Both the position numbers and the translations under genes were made by a program. Of a stretch of DNA of 64,000 bases, positions 48,376 to 59,144 are shown piece after piece. The notes beneath the pieces were generated by a model, which was given only the letters and a program-made list of their open reading frames with translations, did not search any database and had not been told where the DNA came from. Each line of letters opens with the position of its first letter. Position 1 is the stretch's first letter. Origin of the DNA: Notospermus geniculatus (lineage: Eukaryota > Nemertea > Pilidiophora > Heteronemertea > Lineidae); NCBI GenBank assembly GCA_002633025.1, contig NMRB01000002.1, forward strand, positions 587,771 to 651,770, read 5' to 3'.

Positions 48376-48556
48376 TTTTGTTTGACGTCAGACAAATACA
48401 ATATCATCGGCTTTATACATGTAGAGAATACTGAGCCTCGAAGAAGTGTGGTTAACCTTCTGAAGGCGGTGAAGTGTGATACATGTACTTCTGGACTAAC
48501 TGTGTGCTTACTCATCACAGTATTGAAACTGATTACTGATCTTTATTCTCGGGTGT

Positions 48557-48719
48557 CTATAAAACTAAGACCCTACTATAGGGCCTACTCGCGTAAGACC
48601 CATTTTGTACTGTAAAACTAGAAGACCCTACTGTAAACTTAAGACCCATTGCACTATAAAACTAAGACCTACTATAAAACTAAGACCCATTGTAGGCCTA
48701 CTATAAAACTAAGACCCCC
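48557..48719. repeat. Minisatellite of CTATAAAACTAAGACCC units
   Basis: At least six degenerate copies of a unit close to ACTATAAAACTAAGACCC follow each other, with spacers that include ATTGTAGGCCT. Period varies from about 18 to 29 bp. The last three copies are nearly identical, so expansion is recent at that end. Confidence 0.85.
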
Positions 48720-49420
48720 AATTAAACTTTTCCGAACATCATTTCCTGTTCTTCCTGATATAAGCCCTGTTTACGCTACATAAAAACCCGCGTCCCACCC
48801 CTCCTGAAAACGTGTACAGCAATTTTCGACGAGTCGGCTGTATATTAGCCGATTAGATTCACGAGCATCGGTATGACTTGTCCACCTTTCATAACGAGGG
48901 GAACTCCTCTGGGTACTCGGACAAAGATGTCCGTAGAGGATAGAAACCCAGTCTTCATGGTATCGTTTCAGCTAATTTACGTCACAAATGTCATTTCTTC
49001 AGCTCCCGTTTACCGATACAAATCTTCATACGAATAATATCGACAAAACATCAAGCGAACAATTTGTGACATACAAAGACACTGTTGGACAATTAGCATT
49101 CCAATCCCCAAGAGATACTATCCTTTGAGAACAACGCTATTGCTTACAGTGTCGTCTATTCAAACACACGGTGTGTCTTATCAAAGCGGTTTATAATTTG
49201 TGTTTTCTCTTTGTAACGTCCGAATCGACTAAAAGCCCGATATTTCATGAAAAAATTACCAATAAATCCTTATTATTCTTTTCTATATCCTAATTAACAT
49301 CTCCTATAGGACCAGTGAGAAAACATTGCCCTGCGTGTTATCTGTTTTCCCTTGCGATCGAGGCAGACAGATTCTCATCCTCCCAAAAAATTACTCTTTC
49401 GGTCCACCCTCCCACTGCAG
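48720..49420. other. Non-coding stretch
   Basis: No repeat family was recognised. An acceptor-like ATCTCCTATAG at about 49310 precedes two overlapping plus-strand frames (49315-49560 and 49326-49550) that are rich in serine and arginine and unconvincing. Confidence 0.45.
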
Positions 49421-49467
49421 GGCTTCGGTCTCGCTCCTCTTCACTCGCTCCCAGCGAGACCAAAGCC
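49421..49467. repeat. Short inverted repeat (hairpin)
   Basis: GGCTTCGGTCTCGCT and AGCGAGACCAAAGCC are complementary arms of 15 bp with one mismatch around a 17-base loop. Confidence 0.8.
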
Positions 49468-50865
49468 GTGCGGTTGGAGGATGCTTCCGGTCCGACAGGG
49501 CTGGGTTGTTCGAAACTGAGTCGGTCGTGTTTTCAGTTGAAGGAGACTAAGACAAGATAAAGTTAACGTCAAATGTAGTGCCGGCGTTAGTTTCGAAAAA
49601 ACGAGGATATGGTTAAACCAAATTGACTTGCGGCAAGACTGTAGTTAACTGACAAACGTACCAACTATGGCCAGAGAGCACAACTCAGCGGAGCGCCTTT
49701 ATATTGTGCAAGCTTGGTACCACTATTTTCGGGACAAACTGGTAAAGATTGCAGATGATAAGTCGAAATGTTGATCGTTATGGTGTTGACCTGACGCTTT
49801 CACCAACCTATACAGGCCTATTTCTCGTTTGTAGAGAAAGCAATAGCTTATGATTCATACATGTAAGTCCGCTATGCTTCAAAATATAAACCACTCGCAG
49901 CTTCAACTTCAAGTATTAAAGAAGGTGTATAAAACTAAGCAGTGAGAGATATAACTTACCATCAACATCGCAGTGGGTCTTTACTAACGTTTACCCCTTA
50001 CATAAGGGACATCAATGGCCGGGCGCACCTAGTGGTGTTGGCTAGCCATATATAACGAAGGCTGATTTCTCGTGGCGCAGCTATAGTTGTTTTACGGATC
50101 AAGTGATAGGAGCGTTTCCAAAAATTTCGATCCAGATCGCACCGAATGATGTTACACCGTTACATACGGAGATGCAATAACGTGAATTTACATAAATCTC
50201 TCTATCGGTGAGTTTATTCCACCATACTGCGGTGTAAACTTAAAAATCGGTGATTACAAAGCGTACTATCGTATAATAGTGCATCCGTAGTGTGCTTTCT
50301 TATCCGTCGATTTTAGGCCTCCCGTGCAGCCAGATCGTTACATAATTTCAGCAATGAAATACCAGCGTCTGATTCTAATGGAATGATCGATTCACATCAG
50401 TTTCTTTAATTTTAAATGAAGAAAATCTGATATTCCGTTGAACATGTAGGCCTATACTGTTCCACAACTCACAGGTTCGTCCGCGTGGCATAAAAATTCA
50501 TGCACGTGCATCATCATCTATCAATAACTGTACATTATGTAGGCCTCTTTATGCGATATACTTAAACATATTGGTAGTCATAGTTTTTACCAGCTGCTTT
50601 TAGTCCATTCAGCACCTGTTTAGGTAAATTTGAATTGGATAAGTCGTATTTTGCATATGGCCTAAATACAAAAAGGTAGAATAGGTTTATATTGATAATC
50701 GCACAGTTATGTTTCGTTCACTTGTGTTGAACGCTGATATGCCAAAGTAAATTTGATCAAGGAGCTTTCAGGGCAGTGAACTGACACGCTGATGATTACA
50801 TTGACGTGCAAGATTTGAGTAAAACCATGTATACGTGTAAAAAACTACGGAATGCTAGCAGCGTA

Positions 50866-51005
50866 CACTGGAAAAAAAATTTCCTAATTTTCTTACTTTT
50901 TCTTACTTTCTTGGGAGTGAGACAAGAAAATCACAAGAAAACTTACAGATTTTCTTGTCCCACTCCCAAGCAAGTAAGAAAAAATAAGAAAATATTTTTG
51001 CAGTG
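50866..51005. mobile_element. 140-bp MITE inserted at TA, absent from the second copy
   Basis: CACTGGAAAAAAAATTTCC at the left and AAAATATTTTTGCAGTG at the right are inverted repeats, and the arms share CTTACTTTCTTGGGAGTG and its complement. TA is found on both sides (50864-50865, 51006-51007). The matching place in copy 2 reads GCAGCGTACGAC with a single TA (52918-52919), which is a clean empty site. The CACTG end groups it with the element at 33845. A GTAC duplication would fit equally well. Confidence 0.93.
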
Positions 51006-51559
51006 TACGACACCAAAGAGTATGCAAACGGAATCTTCAGTGTTACTTCGAACCGAAAGTGGGATCACTGTTTGGGTATATTGGGCTGATTCATTGGTTC
51101 TCATCACCGAAAAGACCGAAGTAGAAAAGTATATTGGAGAGTAAGGCGCCAATTTCATTCCAATTCTTTAAATCCGCACAGAACCATCGTCAATTTTTCG
51201 CAATTTTCAGTCTTGACTGCGGAAAATAAACACACTGCGAATCTAAGAAAACCATGAAGAATTATCGATGAAATAAAGAACCAAGATGAACGACATTTCT
51301 ACAAATGATATGTCATCTGCCATTATAACGTTATAAGAAATAAAGAAGATGCAGTCTGGTAACGCTTTGTATTATGACTTGAGCTGAGCTCCGTGAGTGA
51401 ATTTTCCAAGTTAAACAAGGCTGTTGCGAAATCCAAGCACCATGACCTGTCGGCATACCAGACGAAGAGAATTTATATCGAATGTCGAGGGCGGGCCGTT
51501 CATCTTGAGACGGCGAGTTCGCGCTTCATCCGTAATGGTTGAACGGTTCAAGTGTATAA

Positions 51560-51705
51560 ATGGCTCCCCAACGGACGCTTAATTGTCCCTCGGAAAATCT
51601 GAAGATCAGCGCCGAGCAAGTGAAGTATCACGACTTAAATGGCCCGATGGGCTTGTCTAGGAAATCAAGACCGCTCTGTGTTGCCAAATGTCGACTACTT
51701 GCCCT
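51560..51705 (+). CDS. Candidate initiator exon, copy 1, unknown product
   Basis: An ATG directly behind TATAA (GTGTATAAATGGC) opens 48 codons and two bases to a consensus donor CCT|GTATGT at 51706. The peptide is protein-like and soluble (MAPQRTLNCPSENLKISAEQ, then VKYHDLNGPMGLSRKSRP). The identical frame is present at 53465-53610, so it is untouched in both copies of the duplicated segment. No family is recognised. The TATAA is too close to the ATG to be its promoter, so the start site would lie further up in the GC-richer stretch 51480-51550. The assembly break at 51715 falls just inside the putative intron. Confidence 0.35.
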
Positions 51706-51714
51706 GTATGTGTA

Positions 51715-51715
51715 N
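51715..51715. other. Single-N contig join
   Basis: A lone N separates the end of duplication copy 1 from the start of copy 2. The same kind of lone N occurs at 23906 and 27120. Confidence 0.95.
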
Positions 51716-53618
51716 CCGGCGTTAGTTTCGAAAAAACGAGGATATGGTTAAACCAAATTGACTTGCGGCAAGACTGTAGTTAACTGACAAACGTACCAAC
51801 TAATTACATGGCCAGAGAGCACAACTCAGCGGAGCGCCTTTACATTGTGCAAGCTTGGTACCACTATTTTCGGGACAAACTGGTAAAGATTGCAGATGAT
51901 AAGTCGAAATGTTGATCGTTATGGTATTGACCTGACGCTTTCACCAACCTATACAGGCCTATTTCTCGTTTGCAGAGAACGCAATAGCTTATGATTCATA
52001 AGTCCGCTATGCTTCAAAATATAAACCACTCGCAGCTTCAACTTCAAGTATTAAAGAAGGTGTATAAAACAAGCAGTGAGAGATATAACTTACCATCAAC
52101 ATCGCAGTGGGTCTTTACTAACGTTTACCCCTTACATAAGGGACATCAATGGCCGGGCGCACCTAGTGGTGTTGGCTAGCCATATAAGGAAGGCTGATTT
52201 CTCGTTTCCCGTTACATACGGAGATGCAATAACGTGAATTTACATAAATCTCTCTATCGGTGAGTTTATTCCACCATACTGCGGTGTAAACTTAAAAATC
52301 GGTGATTACAAAGCTTACTATCGTATTATAGTGCATCCGTAGTGTGCTTTCTTATCCGTCGATTTTAGGCCTCCCGTGCAGCCAGATCGTTACATAATTT
52401 CAGCAATGAAATACCAGCGTCTGATTCTAATGGAATGATCGATTCACATCAGTTTTTTTTTATTTTAAATGAAGAAAATCTGATATTCCGTTGAACATGT
52501 AGGCCTATACTGTTCCACAACTCACAGGTTCGTCCGCGTGGCATAAAAATTCATGCACGTGCATCATGCATCTATCAATAACTGTACATTATGTAGGCCT
52601 CTTTATGCGATATACTTACATATTGGTAGTTATAGTTTTTACCAGCTGCTTTTAGTCCATTCAGCACCTGTTTAGGTAAATTTGAATTGGATAAGTCGTA
52701 TTTTGCATATGGCCTCAATACAAAAAGGTAGAATAGGTTTATATTGATAATCGCACAGTTATGTTTCGTTCACTTGTGTTGAACGCTGATATGCCAAAGT
52801 AAATTTATCATCAAGGAGCTTTCAGGGCAGTGGACTGACACGCTGATGATTACATTGACGTGCAAGATTTGAGTAAAACCATGTATACGTGTAAAAAACT
52901 ACGGAATGCTAGCAGCGTACGACACCAAAGAGTATGCAAACGGAATCTTCAGTGTTACTTCGAACCGAAAGTGGGATCACTCTTTGGGTATATTGGGCTA
53001 ATTCATTGGTTCTCATCACCGAAAAGACCGAAGTAGAAAAGTATATTGGAGAGTTAGGCGCCAATTTCATTCCAATTCTTTAAACCCGCACACAGAACCA
53101 TCGTCAATTTTTCGCAATTTTCAGTCTTGACTGCGGAAAATAAACACACTGCGAATCTAAGAAAACCATGAAGAATTATCGATGAAATAAAGAACCAAGA
53201 TGAACGACATTTCTACAAATGATATGTCATCTGCCATTATAAGAAATAAAGAAGTGCAGTCTGGTAACGCTTTGTATTATGACTTGAGCTGAGCTCCGTG
53301 AGTGAATTTTCCAAGTTAAACAAGGCTGTTGCGAAATCCAAGCACCATGACCTGTCGGCATACCAGACGAAGAGAATTTATATCGAATGTCGAGGGCGGG
53401 CCGTTCATCTTGAGACGGCGAGTTCGCGCTTCATCCGTAATGGTTGAACGGTTCAAGTGTATAAATGGCTCCCCAACGGACGCTTAATTGTCCCTCGGAA
53501 AATCTGAAGATCAGCGCCGAGCAAGTGAAGTATCACGACTTAAATGGCCCGATGGGCTTGTCTAGGAAATCAAGACCGCTCTGTGTTGCCAAATGTCGAC
53601 TACTTGCCCTGTATGTGT
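51716..53618. repeat. Direct duplication of about 2 kb, copy 2
   Basis: This is the second copy of the segment described at 49580-51714, lacking the MITE and the 75-bp block. Small differences include an extra TAATTACATGG-like insertion near 51802, a longer T run near 52455 and single substitutions. Beyond 53618 the sequence continues into CGTAGAGGAGGTTATAGGG, which has no counterpart after copy 1. Confidence 0.92.
53465..53610 (+). CDS. Candidate initiator exon, copy 2, unknown product
   Basis: This is the same ATG-to-donor frame as at 51560-51705, with the donor GTATGT at 53611. Read without splicing, it continues 19 codons through YVEEVIG into the inverted repeat of the MITE at 53636 and stops at TAA 53663-53665. 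If translation really continued past the donor, the MITE would have truncated the protein; if the donor is used, the MITE lies in the intron and is harmless. The second reading is simpler. Confidence 0.38.
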
Positions 53619-53635
53619 ACGTAGAGGAGGTTATA

Positions 53636-53759
53636 GGGAGATTTAGAAATCAAACGATAACGTAAACTACGACAACGTGATTTTTCATACTACACATTCA
53701 CCAGATTTTATAACGTTGTCGTTAACATTTATGTTTATCATTTGACTTCTAAACCTCGC
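53636..53759. mobile_element. MITE, GGGAGATTT family, copy 2
   Basis: GGGAGATTTAGAAATCAAAC at the left is identical to the end of the element at 14557. The right end in reverse complement reads GCGAGGTTTAGAAGTCAAAT. TA is found at 53634-53635 and 53760-53761. At 124 bp it is 30 bp shorter than the copy at 14557 and lacks part of the centre. AACGTTGTCGTTAAC-type sequence is shared by both. Confidence 0.87.
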
Positions 53760-53761
53760 TA

Positions 53762-55740
53762 TTTTGCCCATTTAGAGCCAGAAAAGGTTTTCCGACGAAA
53801 CATTAAACGTTTAAATCGGTAAAGGGCCCTCTCACATTTTCTTCGTTGTATTTTTTGGAGCAAGAATGTATGTGTTTACTTCCACTAGTTTACGCTGGTC
53901 AAAGAATTAGAAATAGGGAGTTAAGATTCAACAGGATCGACAGACTCAGAGAGTGAGCAGAGAGAGACTCAAAAAAGTACCGCTGCACTTTTTCACCAAA
54001 AGAGCTCAGGAGTGCCACGAAACAGCACCACCACACGGAAACGACGTCAACGAACAACGATTCGAGTTATCATCGTTCGATTTCCACACATAAATCAATG
54101 CCTTGCAGACATATCGGCCATTGATTCTTCTTACATCATTCGCATCGACCAGATTCGCGTGATGTTGACGTCTCGCCGCCGTGACCGCTGGAAATGTAAC
54201 TAACGCACACAAGCCTTAATTGCCCCCGATTAATCTTTAGCAGGAAGCTGGGCCAGCTTAGATTTTTCAGGATATCCCCGCGTCTATTCGTCTATTTTTC
54301 AAGAAACTAGGGGATTTTTAGCCTGATCGATTCATCTTTTCATGTTCCACGAGATCACAAAATGTCACGAAAAGATAAGTCTCTATGATTAAAGTATTAG
54401 GTGACTACATTACGAATTACTGGTTGGTACAGTTGTGAATTAAGACTGGTGAATGAGGTAAAATTGGCGATGTTTTAACTGGTAAACATATTAAATGTCA
54501 TGATATATCCTGAGTTATGCGGAATTTAGAAATTATGGCGTGATTCGTTCAAAATAACTCTCTGTATGAATGAAACTTGATTCTGCTGACGATTTTTAAC
54601 TAGGCCTACGTCTGGTTGCAGGAATAAAAATATGACAAAATAAAGTGCCGTATTTGTTTACATCTGGTGGCTGTATACCGTATCAAGTAAAACTAAATTT
54701 ATCCGTTACACCAAAGGGCGTTCAGACTTCCGTACTTTTTTCTATCGTCGGTTTTTCATTCCTCTGTGCTGTAGTTGAGAGAAGACCTTTGTTACACAAA
54801 GGCAGGAACACATGAACACTATTACCCTTCCCATCGTTAAATCCTCCGTTGATAAGTCAACGTTGTTGAAAAATGAAAAGCTACTGAAGAATTGTTGGCC
54901 AAGTGCAGAAGTCAACATCAGCAAGAACGATAATAACGTATGGATAATGGAGTCAACGACTAACAAAAGATGATAAGCCAGGTTTCCAATGACATCCTGC
55001 TGACGTATGTTACTCGTGGATGGAAAATCCCCGATAGATTTTTACCGAGTGAGAACAGAAAGCCGCACACGGTTGTTTTGGAATACCCCTGTTTACGTCA
55101 TTGCAGGTACCTGAAAGCGGTATGGAACGCTTTGCGAAGACCCCGGAGGAAACCCTCTTGATGGAATCAAGTTCGTGTAGTTATCGATTCGGACGAGTTG
55201 TTGCTTTGCCTCGCCATTGTTTGCTCACATTACGCCGTACCCTTATCTCAGTCGCGCTCCCCTGCCGCCATAGAACGAACTGGTAATCTCCGACTCTGAT
55301 TCTGTTCCGTATTGATCAGAAAACCTTTGATCCGCGGCATGGCAACAAAAACTCGCAGGGACAGTTCGCAAGCAGGAAAACTCATCGGCGGACTGTATCC
55401 AAAACGATGAATATACAGAGACGGGGTGGAATTACTTCCCGCTGTATCGCAGTACAACTCAGCAAAGGATACCTTGTGGATAAAAAAGGAACGTCTGCTA
55501 AGAAGAGATTTTCGCATCAGAAACTCTATCTCATACTAAGCTGATAAGTCACCGTACGTACATTGATGTACAGGTGTCATCCCAAGATGCACGTTGACCC
55601 TCGATCAACGTAACATGAGACAGAGTTTACGTAAATTATGTGTACATTTCTACGTGAGCTTCGAAGATCTGGAACTTGTCAAAACTGATGAACGGTGTAC
55701 TCTTGAACGTTGCGTTTCGACGTACGTTCACCCCTATCCT
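53762..55740. other. Non-coding stretch
   Basis: No repeat family was recognised. Short frames at 54006-54212 (both strands), 54742-54966 and 55101-55517 lack splice support. A small palindrome AAGCTGG/CCAGCTT lies near 54246-54260. Confidence 0.45.
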
Positions 55741-55744
55741 TTAA

Positions 55745-55895
55745 GCTTAGCGCACATGTCCGACAAAACTCAATGCGTTAGGGGTGTCTGTTAAAATCGA
55801 CTGTCCTGGCTGAAAGACGAGTCGACAGCGTTGGGTCAGTCGACTTTAAAAACACCCCTAACGGATCGAGTTTTGTCGGACATGTGCGCTAAGCC
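55745..55895. mobile_element. 151-bp hairpin MITE flanked by TTAA
   Basis: GCTTAGCGCACATGTCCGAC at the left is matched by GTCGGACATGTGCGCTAAGC at the right. The arms stay complementary through CGTTAGGGGTGT and AGTCGAC nearly to the centre. TTAA flanks both ends (55741-55744, 55896-55899), the target duplicated by piggyBac elements. It carries no transposase. Confidence 0.85.
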
Positions 55896-55899
55896 TTAA

Positions 55900-56674
55900 A
55901 TCCATCCCAGGCCAAAAACAAGCCCTGCGTGTCTGCCTTAATATTACCCTTTGCGTAGAATGCGTGGTCCCCAAATGAGAGATTCAAGAAACTCGTATTT
56001 TTCTAGCAAGACGCCGAATGTAATCTTAGATGACTGTCGCCGCAGGCCGTGACTGTGAACGTATCACGCTTCAGGTCACGCTAGACATAGAATATTGGAA
56101 AAAACGCCAATGGACCAACATGAGATGAGAACAGACAGAGATGTGAAAAGGATATTTTCTTGGCAGCTCAACAGCGCCTTTATATATTGGTTTTCCAATC
56201 GTGCTTGGTGCGTTTTGACAGTAAGTAGAAGTTATGAAACTCTAATTGCGCCGAGGTAGTGATGGCGATGCAACTTCTGACCAAACATCGAATCTTTGCC
56301 CCACTAGAAGACCAGGCCCCCGATTACGGTTCTACTCAGACACGCTCAGTAATTTGTTTTTTCGTTCCATCCGAAAGTTGTTGTTAATTACTCTCAATCT
56401 AGTATCCTTGGATTGGCTGTTTTTTCCGGGACGTAGCGAAAGATCGAAGATTCTCCCTTTTTTGCAACCATCCAGAGATCGATTCGCCCTGTGAATCAAC
56501 GGCTGCGGCGGAATCACTTGGCCCGCGGCTGTACAGGGTGTTCCACAACAACAACGGTCGCCGATCCGCACCAGCATAGGCCAACTCAAGATGTTCATGT
56601 ACACTACATGTACATGTACATGACATGAAGAAGATGATTACAGAACTGGTTACGAACTGATACAAAAAGACTTG
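55900..56674. other. Non-coding stretch
   Basis: No gene or further repeat family was recognised. Overlapping frames at 56246-56494, 56332-56604 and 56399-56665 lie on opposite strands. A run of TACATGTACATG lies at 56600-56622. Confidence 0.5.
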
Positions 56675-56793
56675 GGGCCGTATTCTATATGTAGAAGCTT
56701 CCTTAACTCAAAGTTTACCTGTAGCTTTGTTTGCAGTGCAGAATACAATAGTTTAAAGTGGGCCTTAGAAGGGAGGGTTCTAGAATACGGGCC
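56675..56793. mobile_element. Palindromic MITE, GGGCCGTATTC family, copy 3
   Basis: GGGCCGTATTCTATATGTAG at the left and GGGTTCTAGAATACGGGCC at the right are the ends of a 119-bp copy. Inside, GAAGCTTCCTTAACTCAAAG and AGCTTTGTTTGCAG match the other copies. The right arm has decayed more than the left. Unlike copies 1 and 2 it is not followed by AGACTTCGAAA. Confidence 0.83.
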
Positions 56794-58903
56794 TTAATAT
56801 TTTCTATGCATCTTGGAAGTGGGAAATACCTCCTACATGTACATAAAAAATAACCGAATCAAAGGACTGGTCGACATTTTGCATGGAACGAACGAAACAA
56901 TGGCTACATGTAGGAGGAATGTCTCGGTCGATGGCTGAATTTCGTCACTTCACCAAATGACGTCCGCTCTTTCAGTAGCACCCTCCTACTGCCTGACACA
57001 TCAAATCCTAATGTTCACAGTCTACCATCCTGACAGTCTACATATAGTTTATTAAATAGTAAGTATGTTTATGTGCATCTAACACTCCTTCGCAAACGGA
57101 AGTTGCAATTTAACACCCAAAACAGTTTTAATACTTTAGTACCATGTTTATTCATGGTAAGGAACGTGCTTTTGATGATGCTGATGTCAATGCACACACA
57201 CAAAGTAAATCTCTAGACATTTCAGGTTTCAAATAAACCCGCCGATTTCACCCTAAGTTGGAAGAAAGGACACAAACGTACAAATGTAGAGAGAATGTAA
57301 TGTTTACGAACAGGTGTTTCTGACACACTGGTGAAATTTCATCGCGACCGGCATCGAAACGTTACACCTTAGTGGCCAACTTTATATCAAGTGGTATTTT
57401 TATAGTATCGTTTTCAGTGTACGTTTGGCGTATTATCACATCCTGGTGGTACATATACATTTGTAGAAGCTTTAACACATTGTTATTAGAGACAACTTTC
57501 AAATTCGCAGCAGAATATTTGGTGCAGTATCATTGGCCGTGGGAATCATCATTAGCTGGCCAGACCCTAGCTCATTTACTTTTAGTAGTATCTTTTGTAA
57601 CATTGTGTAATGTTATGTAACAGGGTGTTAGCCAATTTTATACTGATTTCTTTTCATCAGAAGTTCTTGTTCTATATGTTGCTTTCTTTGCAGAGAATGC
57701 TCTCTCTCAGTATACAATGTATTTAAAATAAAATTGGCCTAATCGGCCCTTTATCATCCAAACCCAGGTGTTCACTCAGTTAATACTCGATGCCGGAGCA
57801 TAAATATGCATTTCGGTATTTGTGTACGGTTCATCAGCAACAATTCACGATCAAAATTTACATCCCACACTCGTCAAAAGCTTCTCAAAGGTCCACTCAA
57901 AAATGGGATTTGGGGAATGCAGTCGTATCTATGATACAAAAGGGTCCTTTCCAATACTCCGACTCAGCTCACTCATAGTAAGGGCAGCCGTCCATTGGAG
58001 CGTTTCCGTGCGCGGAAACGCTCGAAAGCATTGTTTTTTTCCGCGCCGTGACAACGATGCGGAAACAATCCGTGCGCGGGGGACAGTTGCTGTTGATCCA
58101 CAGTATAATATCAAGGGTGTTTTTCACAAACAAGTCCACGATTGACACAAAATACAGTCAATGACAAGTATCAATCGGTTTAGTCTTTGATCGTATAGGC
58201 CTGCGTTAGAGTGGGCGTTCCGTACTTCAAAGTCTGGGCTTGTTACAAGGTATTCGAAACATGTGCGACCAATCCAAAGAAGGGAGTACAAAGTTCGTCT
58301 TACCTTTGGTGCTTTGAACCTATTCTTTCTCGATCCTTGGTCAAACCAAATGAATCTGTTCAAAAAAATCGACTGTTGCATCGGATAGGACTGCTCTTTC
58401 AAAATGCCTCGGGTAGATGTGAACAATGATTTGATTAACGTTTCTCAAAAACAGCTACTTATACTACTGATATGTAATGTTTTATATAACCGATACGTAA
58501 TTGATTTCACAGCAAAATCAATCTAATGAACACTGACTCACAGACAGTTGTCTGATAATCGGGTGACATATCGAGAGGGTGGAGATAGCAACAAAAGAGC
58601 AAAATTCAACATGTACTTCAGTTACTTCAGCTTTTTCTGGGTAATAACATGGAGGCATTTCCATTATGAAAACGTTTAACTCGAACGAGGGGTGTAATTT
58701 TCGTCTGGTCCGCTGTATGATTATCAAGCGCTCGTCAACGCTGTAGAAAATCAATCAGTTGGATAGATGTACATGTACAGCCATTTTATGTTGCGTTATC
58801 ACTACAAAAGTATTTGGAACGTCCTTGCAAAATCCGGAAGTAGTGCTTATGACAATCGCAGCCATTTCCTCGATTACAAGAGCCTACCCGTCCGTGTATA
58901 AGA
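56794..58903. other. Non-coding stretch
   Basis: No repeat family was recognised apart from the hairpin at 57998. The plus-strand frame 57372-57620 is strongly hydrophobic, with a possible membrane segment (AHLLLVVSFVTLCNVM), but has no splice context. Frames at 57822-58145 and 58124-58426 are chance-like. Confidence 0.45.
57998..58023. repeat. Perfect 11-bp-stem hairpin, CpG-rich
   Basis: GAGCGTTTCCG and CGGAAACGCTC pair perfectly around the loop TGCG. GCGGAAAC and GCGCGG recur within the next 60 bp, so the neighbourhood 57990-58085 is a small CpG-rich island. Confidence 0.85.
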
Positions 58904-59144
58904 ATGACGCTATCCCTTCGATCTGAGGATCTGAGATGGAGCATGATTCACCCTTTGGGCGTCAAATTCGACACTGTGATTCATCAACAGTTTAAAGCAG
59001 GGTTTTGTCTGCTACATCGACATTTCAAGAGTTACAAGGGTCATCATAACTTCTTGATGGCATGTAGGTGCTCGCTACCGTCTGCAGCAAGGACTTCAAG
59101 GTCGGAGTTCTCAGCAAAAATGGCTGAACACGGTGGCACTAAAC
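58904..59144 (+). CDS. Candidate first exon, unknown product
   Basis: The frame runs from an ATG at 58904, seven bases after TATAAG, to a consensus donor AAAC|GTGAGT at 59145. Within it a second ATG at 59120 has a strong start context (CAAAAATGGCTG) and would encode only MAEHGGTK before the donor, with the upstream part then being 5' UTR. The N-terminal reading (MTLSLRSEDLRWSMIHPLGV) is basic and less convincing. Unspliced, the frame continues to 59344, making the longest gap-free ORF in the window (146 codons). It contains a further AAAATGGCTCC at 59246. The repeated AAAATGGC motifs resemble YY1 sites at TATA-less starts. No family is recognised. Confidence 0.28.

Larger units (their letters stand above)
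49580..51714. repeat. Direct duplication of about 2 kb, copy 1
   Basis: From CCGGCGTTAGTTTCGAAAAA to CTTGCCCTGTATGTGTA this segment is repeated at 51716-53618 with few substitutions. Copy 1 is longer because it contains a 140-bp MITE plus a TA (50866-51007) and about 75 bp at 50074-50150 that are missing from copy 2. The copies meet at a lone N (51715), and the sequence found after copy 2 is absent after copy 1. This suggests that two alleles were placed end to end, although a real tandem duplication is possible. Confidence 0.92.

Noticed and set aside
48557-48719. Possible CRISPR array
   Set aside because: Units are degenerate, spacing is irregular and spacers are not unique sequences of constant length; the rest of the window is eukaryotic in character. 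It is a minisatellite.
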